Assembly (NCBI GenBank): GCA_041569895.1
Contig: JBFFXF010000007.1
Coordinates: 1-53,659, forward strand
From: JBFFXF01 sp041569895
Lineage (GTDB): Bacteria > Planctomycetota > UBA8108 > JACQVS01
Direction of reading: 5' to 3'
Length of the DNA stretch: 53,659 bases
Position numbers and translations under genes: made by a program. The notes under the pieces are model-generated. The model did not search any database and had not been told where the DNA came from. It saw only the letters and a program-made list of their open reading frames with translations. Below are positions 37,554-45,352 of the stretch, in pieces. Every line of letters starts with the position of its first letter. The stretch's first letter is position 1.

Positions 37554-37649
37554 CTGATCGCCGAGACCTCGGTTCGGGACCTCGTCGCTCCCACCGACAC
37601 GTCGGGGCGATCAGAAGCGACAAGAGTTTCGTTTTTGTTTGTTTTTTTC
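37554..37649 (+). promoter_or_regulatory. Structured leader and T-rich tract before the cold-shock gene
   Basis: CTGATCGCC (37554-37562) pairs perfectly with GGCGATCAG (37606-37614), enclosing smaller hairpins such as CCGACACGTCGG. A tract very rich in T (about 37627-37649) follows, then the start at 37671. Cold-shock genes commonly have long structured leaders that change shape with temperature. The T-tract could also end transcription (attenuation). Confidence 0.45.
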
Positions 37650-37670
37650 GTAGCGAAAGGCGAAAGAGTA

Positions 37671-37868
37671 ATGGCTCAAGGACGGATCAAGAAGCTGATC
37701 ACCGAGAAGGGCTTCGGTTTCATCGAGGGTGAAAACGGCGAGCTCTTCTTCCACCATTCCGCGATCGAGAACGCCCGCATGGAGGATCTCCAGGAGGGTC
37801 AGGAGGTCGAGTTCACCCCGGGCCACGGCCCGAAGGGTCCCCGGGCGGAGAACGTTCGCGTTATCTAA
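37671..37868 (+). CDS. Cold-shock domain protein (CspA family)
   Basis: 65 aa from ATG 37671; an upstream in-frame start (37635) only reads the T-rich tract as Phe/Val. The whole protein is one cold-shock domain: GRIKKLITEKGFGFIEG carries RNP1 (KGFGFI) and ELFFHHSAI carries RNP2 (two His in place of the more common VH), ending GPRAENVRVI. Such proteins bind single-stranded nucleic acid and melt RNA structure. Family length (65-70 aa) fits. It has its own structured leader and strong terminator, so it is likely monocistronic. Confidence 0.93.
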   Translation: MAQGRIKKLITEKGFGFIEGENGELFFHHSAIENARMEDLQEGQEVEFTPGHGPKGPRAENVRVI

Positions 37869-37890
37869 TCTGATCCGAGTTGATCAACGC

Positions 37891-37925
37891 GCGTCCGGGG
37901 GGCCTCCCGTCCCCCGGACGCTTTT
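37891..37925 (+). terminator. Rho-independent terminator of the cold-shock gene
   Basis: Perfect 11-base stem GCGTCCGGGGG (37891-37901) and CCCCCGGACGC (37911-37921), nine-base loop, then TTTT (37922-37925). It starts 23 bases after the stop codon at 37868. Confidence 0.9.
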
Positions 37926-38044
37926 CGTTATGGCGTGACCGTCACGCCGCGCGCCCCGCCGCGATTCTCTGTCGACACCTCTTGCCTCGGGCTGATTCCC
38001 TTCACAGGCACAGTTCCACCGCACCGCCGATACAGGAGAAGACC

Positions 38045-38425
38045 ATGCAACGTCGCCTGACCCTGACGCTCGTCCTCGTCCTCGGAGGCCTCGCAGCGCT
38101 CGGCTGGATCGTCGCCGGCGTCGCGCTCGCCGACCGGGAGGAGCCGAAGTACAGCATCAAGGAAGTGATGCAGAAGGCGCACAAGGAGGGACTCCTGAAG
38201 AAGGTCCTCTCCGGCGAGGCGCAGCAGTCCGACAAGGTCAAGCTGCTCGACCTCTACGTCGCGCTCTGGGAGAACGAGCCGGAGAAGGGCGAGAAGGCGA
38301 GCTGGATGAAAAAGGCCGGCGACGTCATCGCCGCCGCGGGACGGGTGGTCGCCGGGGACAAGGCCGGCGTCGACTCTCTGAAGAAGGCGACCAACTGCAA
38401 GGCCTGCCACTCCGTCCACAAGTGA
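38045..38425 (+). CDS. Class II-like monohaem cytochrome c
   Basis: 126 aa from ATG 38045 with ACAGGAGA upstream. A signal or anchor (LVLVLGGLAALGWIVAGVALA) is followed by a helical domain (YSIKEVMQKAHKEGLLKKVL, DKVKLLDLYVALWENEP, MKKAGDVIAAAGRVVAG). The single haem site CKACHSVHK is near the C-terminus (residues 118-126), the position typical of class II (cytochrome c'/c556-like) four-helix bundles. MxxAHK early in the chain matches similar planctomycete proteins. A periplasmic electron carrier is inferred; it is a single-gene unit. Confidence 0.78.
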   Translation: MQRRLTLTLVLVLGGLAALGWIVAGVALADREEPKYSIKEVMQKAHKEGLLKKVLSGEAQQSDKVKLLDLYVALWENEPEKGEKASWMKKAGDVIAAAGRVVAGDKAGVDSLKKATNCKACHSVHK

Positions 38426-38470
38426 TCGGGACGGCCGGTCGGAGCGGCAGATCGGAGCGCGGCGGGCCCG

Positions 38471-39859
38471 TCACTTCCGCGCGTCGCGATCGCTCGACCT
38501 CTCGGTCTCGTCGGTCTCCTCGACGCAATAGAGGTATCGCTCGCCGCGCAGGTAGATTCTCCGTCCGACGACGGCGGCCGAGGCGCTGATCCGGTCATCG
38601 AGCCGGTTGAGCCCGAGGATCTCCGTCGGGCTCCCGAAGCGCACCACCGCCGTGACGCCCTCGAGATCGGTGACGTAGACCCTGTCGCCGGCCCCGACGG
38701 GCGAGGCGTAGATGTTCCGGATGCCGGGCAGGCGGATCGGGCGGTGCGTGTCGTCTCCGGTCCTGGCGTCGACCCGCGAGAGGATCCCCTGGTAGTGCCT
38801 GAGAAAGTAGAGCGCGTCGCCGCCGAGGAGGGGTGAGGGCACGTACGGCGTCCGGCGCGTCCTCGACCAGACGACCTGATCGGTGCCGGTGACGTCTCCC
38901 CGCGCTCCGGCGAGTCGGATGGCGAGCATCGCCTGGATCTCGTAGCTGCTCGCCACGAAGACCATGCCGAGCCCGGCGACCGGCGACGCCACGACGTTGT
39001 TCGACATGCCGCCGCACTCCCAGATTACCCTGCCGTCGGCGAGGTCGTAGGCGCGCACTCGTCTCGTGCCGCTGACGATGAGCTGCGGCGTTCCCTCGTG
39101 CTCGACGACGATCGGCGTCGCCCACGAGGTCACCTCGTCGCGCTTCACCTTCCAGCGCTGTCTCCCCGTCCGCTTGTCGAGGGCGACCAGGAACGACTGC
39201 CCCTCGTGGTCCCAGTTGACGGCGAGCGTGTCGCCGTGGAGCACCGGCGAGCTGCCCTCGCCGTGCCCGTGCTTCGTCTGCATGTCGCCGAGGTCGGTCT
39301 TCCAGACGAGCTCGCCGTCGAGATCGAGGCAGAAGACGCCGCGCGAGCCGAACGAGGCGAAGACGAGCTCGCCGTCGGTGACCGGAGAGGCCGAGGCGTA
39401 GCTGCCGCTGTAGTGGCCGCCCTCGTGGGGCAGCTCGGTTCGCACTGCCCGCATCCAGTCCACCTTGCCGGAGCGCACGTTGACGGCGATGACCAGGAAG
39501 CGGTGGTGGTGAGTCACCAGAATGTTGTCGTGGGCGCCCGGCGCGGTCTCCGGCTTCGGCTCGACGGCCTCGCCGTGGGGCACCGCCGTCGTGACGAAGA
39601 GTCGCTCGCCCCAGACGATCGGGCTGGAGTGACCCTTCCCGGGCAGCGCCAGCTTCCACGCGACGTTCTCCCGCTCGCTCCACACCAGCGGCGGATCGGC
39701 GTCGGGCGCGAAGCCGGTCCCGAGCGGCCCGCGCCACGACGGCCAGTTCGAGTCGGCGTCGAGCGGCGCGGCGGCAACGAGGAGCAGCCCCAGCAGTCCG
39801 CTCGCGAGGCCGGGCGGTGTCGGTCTCGGTCGTTCCGGAGAGGTCGTCATGGGGAGCAT
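38471..39859 (-). CDS. Secreted PQQ-like beta-propeller repeat protein
   Basis: 462 aa from ATG 39859; ATG 39850 is an equally possible start. A signal peptide (LASGLLGLLLVAAAPLDA) is followed by WPSWRGPLGTGFAPDADPPL and WKLALPGKGHSSPIVWGERL, the opening typical of PQQ-like repeat proteins in Planctomycetota. Blades then recur: VNVRSGKVDWMRAV, LDLDGELVWKTDLGD, LDKRTGRQRWKVKRDE, YDLADGRVIWECGG and VDARTGDDTHRPIRL. These AxDxxTGxxxW-type turns form an eight-bladed propeller. PQQ binding is not implied; many relatives act as binding or assembly proteins. The region upstream is shared with the divergent protease gene. Confidence 0.85.
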   Translation of the reverse strand: MLPMTTSPERPRPTPPGLASGLLGLLLVAAAPLDADSNWPSWRGPLGTGFAPDADPPLVWSERENVAWKLALPGKGHSSPIVWGERLFVTTAVPHGEAVEPKPETAPGAHDNILVTHHHRFLVIAVNVRSGKVDWMRAVRTELPHEGGHYSGSYASASPVTDGELVFASFGSRGVFCLDLDGELVWKTDLGDMQTKHGHGEGSSPVLHGDTLAVNWDHEGQSFLVALDKRTGRQRWKVKRDEVTSWATPIVVEHEGTPQLIVSGTRRVRAYDLADGRVIWECGGMSNNVVASPVAGLGMVFVASSYEIQAMLAIRLAGARGDVTGTDQVVWSRTRRTPYVPSPLLGGDALYFLRHYQGILSRVDARTGDDTHRPIRLPGIRNIYASPVGAGDRVYVTDLEGVTAVVRFGSPTEILGLNRLDDRISASAAVVGRRIYLRGERYLYCVEETDETERSSDRDARK

Positions 39860-39980
39860 CGTAGCACGCCGCCGCCCTCGCCGGGAGTTCGGCGTCTTCC
39901 GGGAATCCTCCATCCGCGGCTCGCCTCAAGCCTCGTCGGCCGCCGGGCGATCCATCGTCTATATTAGGAGGTGTCTCCCC

Positions 39981-40823
39981 GTGCGACGCCCGACATTTCG
40001 ACAGGTCCGCCAGGGCACCCTGTTCGCGATCCTCGTGGTGGTGGCGATCTGGGGGCTCCGGACGCACCTCGCCGACCACCGCACCTTCGCGTGGGATCGG
40101 CCGGTGAGCGTCGCGGTGGTCACGCTGCTCGACGACGACGAGGGCAGCGACTTCTTCAAGGAGCAGACCTTCATCCGCCGGTTCCTCTCGAGCACCGGCC
40201 CGGCGCGCCGAAACCTGCGCGAGGTCATCGCGTGGCTCCACGCCGAGTACGCGCGCCACACCGGCGAGGAGCGAGAAATCCTCGAGGTCGTCACGCGCGG
40301 CCCGCTGAAGCTCGAGACGCCGCCGCCGGACGTTCCCGACGTCAGCGACTCCTTCTTCGAGCGCCTGTCGGGAACGCGGACCTTCATCGGCTACTTCGAC
40401 GAGATCACCACGCGCGACGAGCTCCTCCTCGGCCAGTACGACCTGACGCTCTTCATCTATTTCTACGACTACGCCGACGTCCGCCGCCGCGAGGTCTTCA
40501 CGCGCTTCGACTCGCTCGCCTCGAGGCGCAACAGCTTCGGCATCGTCTTCGCCCCGGTGAAGCGTTCCCTCCTCGGCAACACCTGCGCCGTCGTCGCCCA
40601 CGAGCTCTGCCACCTCCTGGGAGCGAGCGACACCTACGACGAGAACGGCAGCGTCTTCCCGGACGGCTTCGCGGAGCCGGACCGCGAGCCGCGCTACCCC
40701 CAGCGCCTCGCCGAGATCATGTCCCTCGGCCGCCCGACCGCCCCGGGCATCGATGCCCCGGTGCGGGATTTGAGGGAGTGCGTGGTGGGATCGAAGACGG
40801 CGGCGGAGATGAACTGGCGCTGA
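39981..40823 (+). CDS. Metzincin-like zinc protease, membrane-anchored
   Basis: 280 aa. GTG 39981 was chosen because AGGAGG lies nine bases upstream. One N-terminal transmembrane helix (GTLFAILVVVAIWGL, residues about 13-28) anchors it. The motif HELCHLLGASD at residues 207-217 has His207, Glu208 and His211, with Gly214 and Asp217 in the metzincin spacing HExxHxxGxxD. An Asp as third zinc ligand occurs in snapalysin-type enzymes. EIMSLG about 40 residues later could be the Met-turn. The region before (TRDELLLGQYDLTLFIYFYD) is not recognised. Substrate unknown; the catalytic domain is expected outside the cytoplasm. Confidence 0.72.
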   Translation: MRRPTFRQVRQGTLFAILVVVAIWGLRTHLADHRTFAWDRPVSVAVVTLLDDDEGSDFFKEQTFIRRFLSSTGPARRNLREVIAWLHAEYARHTGEEREILEVVTRGPLKLETPPPDVPDVSDSFFERLSGTRTFIGYFDEITTRDELLLGQYDLTLFIYFYDYADVRRREVFTRFDSLASRRNSFGIVFAPVKRSLLGNTCAVVAHELCHLLGASDTYDENGSVFPDGFAEPDREPRYPQRLAEIMSLGRPTAPGIDAPVRDLRECVVGSKTAAEMNWR

Positions 40824-40839
40824 AGGAACGGACCCGGCC

Positions 40840-41145
40840 GCGGGAGACGGAGTCCGAGACAGAGACCGAGACCAGAGACCAGAGACCAGAGATCAGAGAT
40901 CAGAGATCAGAGATCAGAGGTCGGAGATCGGAGTCGGAGTCGGACGTCGGAATCGGACGTCGGAATCGGACATCGGACATCGGAGTCGGAATCGGAATCG
41001 GCGTCGGCGTCGGAGTCGGAATCGGTCATCGGTATCGCAATCGGTATCGGCCATCGGAGTCGGTCATCGGACTCCGCAACCAGAGCCCTCGAGGACGGGA
41101 ACGGGCACGGGAACGGGAACGGGTACGGGTACGGGTACGTTTTTG
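40840..41145. repeat. Composite intergenic repeat, copy 5 (complete order)
   Basis: Fills the gap 40824-41183 between convergent protease and sulfatase genes; no gene is seen. In order on the plus strand: GAGACC/AGAGATC 7-base units (about 40850-40920), CGGAGT/CGGAAT 6-base array (about 40920-41060), the unique core containing CGGACTCCGCAACCAG (41061-41098) and a GGGAAC/GGGCAC/GGGTAC array (about 41095-41140). This is the most complete copy and defines the element. Confidence 0.85.
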
Positions 41146-41183
41146 CAACGATGGGGTCCGACTCCGACGTCGCACCCCGACGC

Positions 41184-44027
41184 CTACCGCGTCAACTGAC
41201 ACACCCCCCGAACCAGCTTCTCATCATGCTCCGCCACGATCGCGCGGATCTTCTCGAGGCGCTCCGGATGGCGCAACGCGACGTCGTGGGCCTCGGACGG
41301 GTCGACGTCGAGGTTGAAGAGGAGCGGGGGGTCGTGGCGCGTCGGCTGGCGTGCGCCGCGGCCGTACGCCGGACGGGTCAGGAAGTGCGCCTTGAAGGGA
41401 CCGTGACGGACGGCGTGGATGTCGACGCCGCGGTAGAAGATCATGTGGTCGCGCGGCGACGGCCACCCGTGGAGGAGCGTGTGCGAGAGGTCGACGCCGT
41501 CGATGACGCGGTCGTCCGGGATGTCGGCGCCGGCGAGCGCGAGGAACGTCGTGAAGATGTCCATCGTGCTGCCGATGCCGCCGATGACCGCCGGATCGAT
41601 CATCCCCGGCCACCAGAAGATCCCCGGCACGCGCATGCCGCCCTCCCACGTCGAGCCCTTGCCCTCGCGCAGCAGCCCGGCCGAGCCGCCGTCGAGATCG
41701 CGAATCAGCCAGGGGCCGTTGTCGCTCGAGAACACCACCAGCGTCTTGCGTTCGAGGCCGAGCTCCTCGAGCTTGGCGATGACGCGGCCGACGCTCCAGT
41801 CGATCTCCTCGACGACGTCGCCGTAGAGACCGCGGGGGCTGCGACCGCGGAAGTCGTCGGAGGCGAAGAGCGGCGTGTGGGGGAAGGTATGCGGGAAATA
41901 GAGGAAGAACGGGCGGTCGCGTGACCGCTCGATGAAGCGCACCGCCTCCTCCGTGTAGCGCCGCGTCAGCGTGCGCTGATCAGCCGGTCGCTCGACGACC
42001 TCGGTGTCGCGGTAGAGCTTGTTGTTCCAGAAGGCGGAGGTCTCCCTCGCCCGCGCGGCCTCCTCGGCGGGCAGGTTGCGCCGGGCGTTGTGGTCGTTGC
42101 TCGCGTCGAGGCCGAAGAAGGTGTCGAAGCCGTGCTCGGTGGGCAGGTACTGCGGCCGGTGCCCGAGGTGCCACTTGCCGATGCACGCGGTCGCGTAGCC
42201 ACGCTCGCGAAGCGCCTCCGGGAGGAGCACCTCCTCGGCCGGGATGCCACCGACGCTGACGCCGCTGGAGAGCACACGCGGCCGCTCGGCGCACATGCCG
42301 CTGCGGATCGGGTAGCGCCCGGTGAGCAGCGCGGCGCGGCTCGGGGTGCAGACCGACGCCGCCGAGTAGAAGCTGGTCCAGCGCTGCCCCTCGCGCGCGA
42401 GCCGGTCGATGTGCGGCGTGCGGATGGTCGGGTGGCCGTGGCATCCGAGGTCGCCGTATCCGAGGTCGTCGCAGAATATGAGCACGAAGTTCGGTGTCGG
42501 CGGCGGACGTCTGCCGAACTCGGCTTCCTGCCTCCGATTCGCCTCGAGGCCTCGCGGGTCGGCTTCGCGGCCGCCGAAGTACTTCTCGCGGATCCACCCC
42601 GGCTGCCAGCGGTCCGGAACGCGGGCGCGACCGGTGAGGTCGATGCTCTTCGGACGCGGGTTCTCCGCGCGCAGCGGCGCATCGTCGCCGAGGCGCCGGC
42701 GCCACGACTCCATGAGCTCGAGGAGCCTGTCGATCGTCGCGGCGTGCTCCGGCCGGGCGGCGAGGTCTCGCATCTCGTGCGGGTCCTCGCGAAGATCGAA
42801 GAGCTGCCGGTGGTTGATCCGCGGATAGACGATGAGCTTCCAGCGCTCGTCGCGCACCGCTCGCTGCACGTCGCGGAAAGGCAGGAAGACCGACTCCCGC
42901 ACGCCGGCGACGCGTCCCTCCCAGATCGGCCGCAGGTCGCGCCCGTCGAGGCCGTCCGGCGGCGCGACGCCCGCGATGCCGCAGAGCGTCGGGAAGAGAT
43001 CGTGCAGGTACGTCATCGCGCGCGTCTCGCGGCCGGCCGGAATGCCGGGCCCGACCACGATCAGCGGACAGCGCATGCTGTGCTCGAAGACGCTCTGCTT
43101 GCCGAGCAGACCGTGGCTCCCCATGCCGAGTCCGTGGTCCGCGGCGTAGACGATCACCGTGTTCTCCGCGTGCGGCGACTTCTCCAGCGCGGCAAGAATT
43201 CGGCCGACCTGCTCGTCGAGGTGGGTGATCATGCCGTAGTACTCGGCCAGCTGATCGCGCACGACCTCCTCGGTCCGCGGCCACGGGCCGAGGTTCTCGT
43301 CGCGTCCCCCCGCCATGTGGCCGTTGTCGAACGGGAGCTGTGGCAGGAAGTTTTCCGGGAGCGGCGGCCGGTCGCGGTAGTACGGGAGCCGGTGCTCGAG
43401 CGGCGGTTGGCGCGGGTCATGTGGAGAGGTGAATGGAACGTAGAGGAAGAACGGACGGTCTCCGTCGTGCCCCTCGAGGAACTCGATCGCGGCGTCGGCG
43501 AAGAGCTCGCTCGAGAAGCGGTCGCCGAAGCGCTTGTTGCCGAGCTTCCCCGGCTCGACGATGTCCTGGACCGGGACGTGCGTGTGATCGCTCATGCCGC
43601 CGAGGAAGACCGCCCGCCCGCGACGGAATCCGCGCAGCAGGGATTCCGCGCCGTTGTGCCACTTCCCGGTGATGAACGTCTCGTAGCCGTTGCGGCCGAG
43701 CAGACCGGGGAGGAGCGTCTCGCCCTCCATGCGGTTGTTCGTGCGCATCCATGTCTTGCCCGTCATCACCATCGCCCGGCTCGGGACGCACACGGCGCCG
43801 CTGTTCGAGCCGAAGCAGTAGTTGGTGCGGAAGCTGAAGCCGCGCTCGACGAGCCGATCGAGGTTCGGCGTCCGGATGTGCGGGTTGCCGTGAGCGGCGA
43901 TGGTGTCGGCGCGCTGGTCGTCCGCAAAGAGGAAGACGATGTTCGGACGCGAGCCGGCGGCGCTCGGCGCGCCCGGTACGCACAGCAGGACAATGGTGGT
44001 GGCAATCGCGAGGGAGACCCGGTGCAT
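41184..44027 (-). CDS. Two sulfatases fused in one secreted polypeptide
   Basis: 947 aa from ATG 44027 (MHRVSLAIATTIVLL, signal peptide); the frame upstream has no signal. Module one (about 25-500): PNIVFLFADDQRADT, formylglycine site CVPSR with Cys80, GKWHNGAES, and HGLGMGSHGLLGKQS. Module two (about 510-947): PNFVLIFCDDLGYGD, formylglycine site CTPSR with Cys560, GKWHLGHRPQYLP, and SSDNGPWL. Both modules have the Asp-Asp metal pair, so both may be active. Sulfatases remove sulfate from polysaccharides after Cys is oxidised to formylglycine. A single uninterrupted frame with a short Arg-rich linker (about 480-515) argues against a missed stop. An anaerobic or FGE-type maturase is not in the window. 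Confidence 0.88.
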   Translation of the reverse strand: MHRVSLAIATTIVLLCVPGAPSAAGSRPNIVFLFADDQRADTIAAHGNPHIRTPNLDRLVERGFSFRTNYCFGSNSGAVCVPSRAMVMTGKTWMRTNNRMEGETLLPGLLGRNGYETFITGKWHNGAESLLRGFRRGRAVFLGGMSDHTHVPVQDIVEPGKLGNKRFGDRFSSELFADAAIEFLEGHDGDRPFFLYVPFTSPHDPRQPPLEHRLPYYRDRPPLPENFLPQLPFDNGHMAGGRDENLGPWPRTEEVVRDQLAEYYGMITHLDEQVGRILAALEKSPHAENTVIVYAADHGLGMGSHGLLGKQSVFEHSMRCPLIVVGPGIPAGRETRAMTYLHDLFPTLCGIAGVAPPDGLDGRDLRPIWEGRVAGVRESVFLPFRDVQRAVRDERWKLIVYPRINHRQLFDLREDPHEMRDLAARPEHAATIDRLLELMESWRRRLGDDAPLRAENPRPKSIDLTGRARVPDRWQPGWIREKYFGGREADPRGLEANRRQEAEFGRRPPPTPNFVLIFCDDLGYGDLGCHGHPTIRTPHIDRLAREGQRWTSFYSAASVCTPSRAALLTGRYPIRSGMCAERPRVLSSGVSVGGIPAEEVLLPEALRERGYATACIGKWHLGHRPQYLPTEHGFDTFFGLDASNDHNARRNLPAEEAARARETSAFWNNKLYRDTEVVERPADQRTLTRRYTEEAVRFIERSRDRPFFLYFPHTFPHTPLFASDDFRGRSPRGLYGDVVEEIDWSVGRVIAKLEELGLERKTLVVFSSDNGPWLIRDLDGGSAGLLREGKGSTWEGGMRVPGIFWWPGMIDPAVIGGIGSTMDIFTTFLALAGADIPDDRVIDGVDLSHTLLHGWPSPRDHMIFYRGVDIHAVRHGPFKAHFLTRPAYGRGARQPTRHDPPLLFNLDVDPSEAHDVALRHPERLEKIRAIVAEHDEKLVRGVCQLTR

Positions 44028-44062
44028 GACTCCCGTGCATCGTAGCGCGCGGATCGGAGACG

Positions 44063-44494
44063 TCAACGGGGCGATCGGTCCGCGACCTCGTCGTGGAGGA
44101 AGGCGGCCAGCCGCTTCGGGCTGACGATGCCGGCGACGGTGTCGTCGGCCGCGAGCACCGGAACGTGACGGCACCCGCACAGCGCGAGGACGGTGAGCAC
44201 CGCGGCCACCGAGTCGCTCTCGTAGACGTACGTCGGGTCTCGACTCATCACCTCGCTCACCGACACGCTCTCGAGTTCGGCGTCGCTGAAGTTCCCGGCG
44301 ACGCGATGCAGGACGTCCCACTCGGAGAAGACGCCGACCAGTCGCCCCGACTCCTCGATCATCAAACAGCCGACGTCGAGTTCGACGAGAGTCTCGAGCG
44401 CCATCTTCAGGCACGTGTCCGGCGAGACGCTGGTGTACGGACGCGACGTGATGCACTCGACGGTCTTTTCCGCGAGCACCGATTCGAGCTCCAT
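44063..44494 (-). CDS. CBS-domain pair protein (second of two)
   Basis: 143 aa from ATG 44494 (GAAGGAGG upstream). Two CBS repeats: CITSRPYTSVSPDTCLKMAL with CLMIEESGRLVGVFSEWDVL, and VMSRDPTYVYESDSVAAVLT with RHVPVLAADDTVAGIVSPKR. CBS pairs bind adenosyl ligands (AMP, ATP, SAM) and act as energy sensors. Its ribosome binding site overlaps the stop of the gene before it (44497), so the two are co-translated. No enzyme domain is attached. Confidence 0.85.
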   Translation of the reverse strand: MELESVLAEKTVECITSRPYTSVSPDTCLKMALETLVELDVGCLMIEESGRLVGVFSEWDVLHRVAGNFSDAELESVSVSEVMSRDPTYVYESDSVAAVLTVLALCGCRHVPVLAADDTVAGIVSPKRLAAFLHDEVADRSPR

Positions 44495-44496
44495 GG

Positions 44497-44973
44497 TCAA
44501 CCTCCTTCGCGCTTCCGGCTCACCGCATCGACGCCCACGCGGCGCGCCATGACGTTGACCTGTCGGGGAAAGTACTCGGCGAGGCACTCCATCAGACCCT
44601 TCTGTCCGGTGATGGCGACGGCCTTGCCCCCGGCGTCGACGATGCAGACGAAGCGCGTGCCGCGCTGGTTCATCGCGTCGAGCATGCGTGCGATCGGCTC
44701 GTCGAGCGCCACCGTGGAGAGCTCCGGGTCGAGACACGTCGCGACCGGATCGTCGAGCGACAGCGCCCCTCCCGCGAGCGCCCGCGTCAGCGAACGCTCC
44801 GTGAACATGCCGGTGGGTCGCCCGACCGCGTCGACCACGATGGCGCACCCGAGCCGCCGGTCGCGCAGCGCGGCGATGGCGTCACGGATCGGCGTGGTCG
44901 GGTCGAGCGGCACGAGCTCGCGCAGCCGGAGCTGGCGGCACGGCTCCGTCCAGATGTCTTCGTAGAGACCCAT
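44497..44973 (-). CDS. CBS-domain pair protein (first of two)
   Basis: 158 aa from ATG 44973 (GGAGGGACC upstream). Repeat one: PTTPIRDAIAALRDRRLGCA and VDAVGRPTGMFTERSLTRAL. Repeat two: LSTVALDEPIARMLDAMNQR and FVCIVDAGGKAVAITGQKGL. It begins with GLYEDIWTEPCRQLRLRELV, a linker not seen in the second protein. The two CBS genes form an operon divergent from the DXS fusion gene across a 379-base region, so shared regulation is possible. Likely a small-molecule (adenylate) sensing regulator of an unknown partner. Confidence 0.85.
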   Translation of the reverse strand: MGLYEDIWTEPCRQLRLRELVPLDPTTPIRDAIAALRDRRLGCAIVVDAVGRPTGMFTERSLTRALAGGALSLDDPVATCLDPELSTVALDEPIARMLDAMNQRGTRFVCIVDAGGKAVAITGQKGLMECLAEYFPRQVNVMARRVGVDAVSRKREGG

Positions 44974-45141
44974 GGGATCGGTCCCTCCCGTCAGACGTCC
45001 CACGCTTCCCAAGACCGGCGATCGACCGGCCCGCGGGGACGCCGTGCAAGGGAGAGGCCAGAGGCTCCGCCGTGCGCGAGATCACGCGGAGAGCGCGCCT
45101 TGCGGCCATCCGGGGGGCTGCATTCCCGTGGCGGGCGCCGG

Positions 45142-45236
45142 GAATTTCGCGCTCGACGCGGAATTCTCGACCGTCCGGAAAACCGTCCAAAAAATGCCGT
45201 TTGGGGACGATTTCGGCACCGTCTGACGACCCAAAC
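45142..45236 (+). promoter_or_regulatory. Inverted repeats in the CBS/DXS divergent region
   Basis: The 379-base region 44974-45352 has no gene. GAATTTCGCG (45142-45151) pairs with CGCGGAATTC (45157-45166) with one wobble. CCGTCCAAA (from 45183) can pair with TTTGGGGACG (45200-45209), while GTTTGGG (45199-45205) can instead pair with CCCAAAC (45230-45236). The two alternatives exclude each other, as in attenuators. Direct repeats of ACCGTC (45169 on, 45182 on, 45218 on) add to the structure. Confidence 0.35.
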
Positions 45237-45352
45237 CCTCTCCATTCCCGGGGATATGGCATGTCGAGACGGGCAAGGATGTTGCCACGGGAGAGGCAGG
45301 GGACAGCGCCCTCCAGGGGGGCGCCACATCGATCCAGGAAGCCAGGGGAAGA

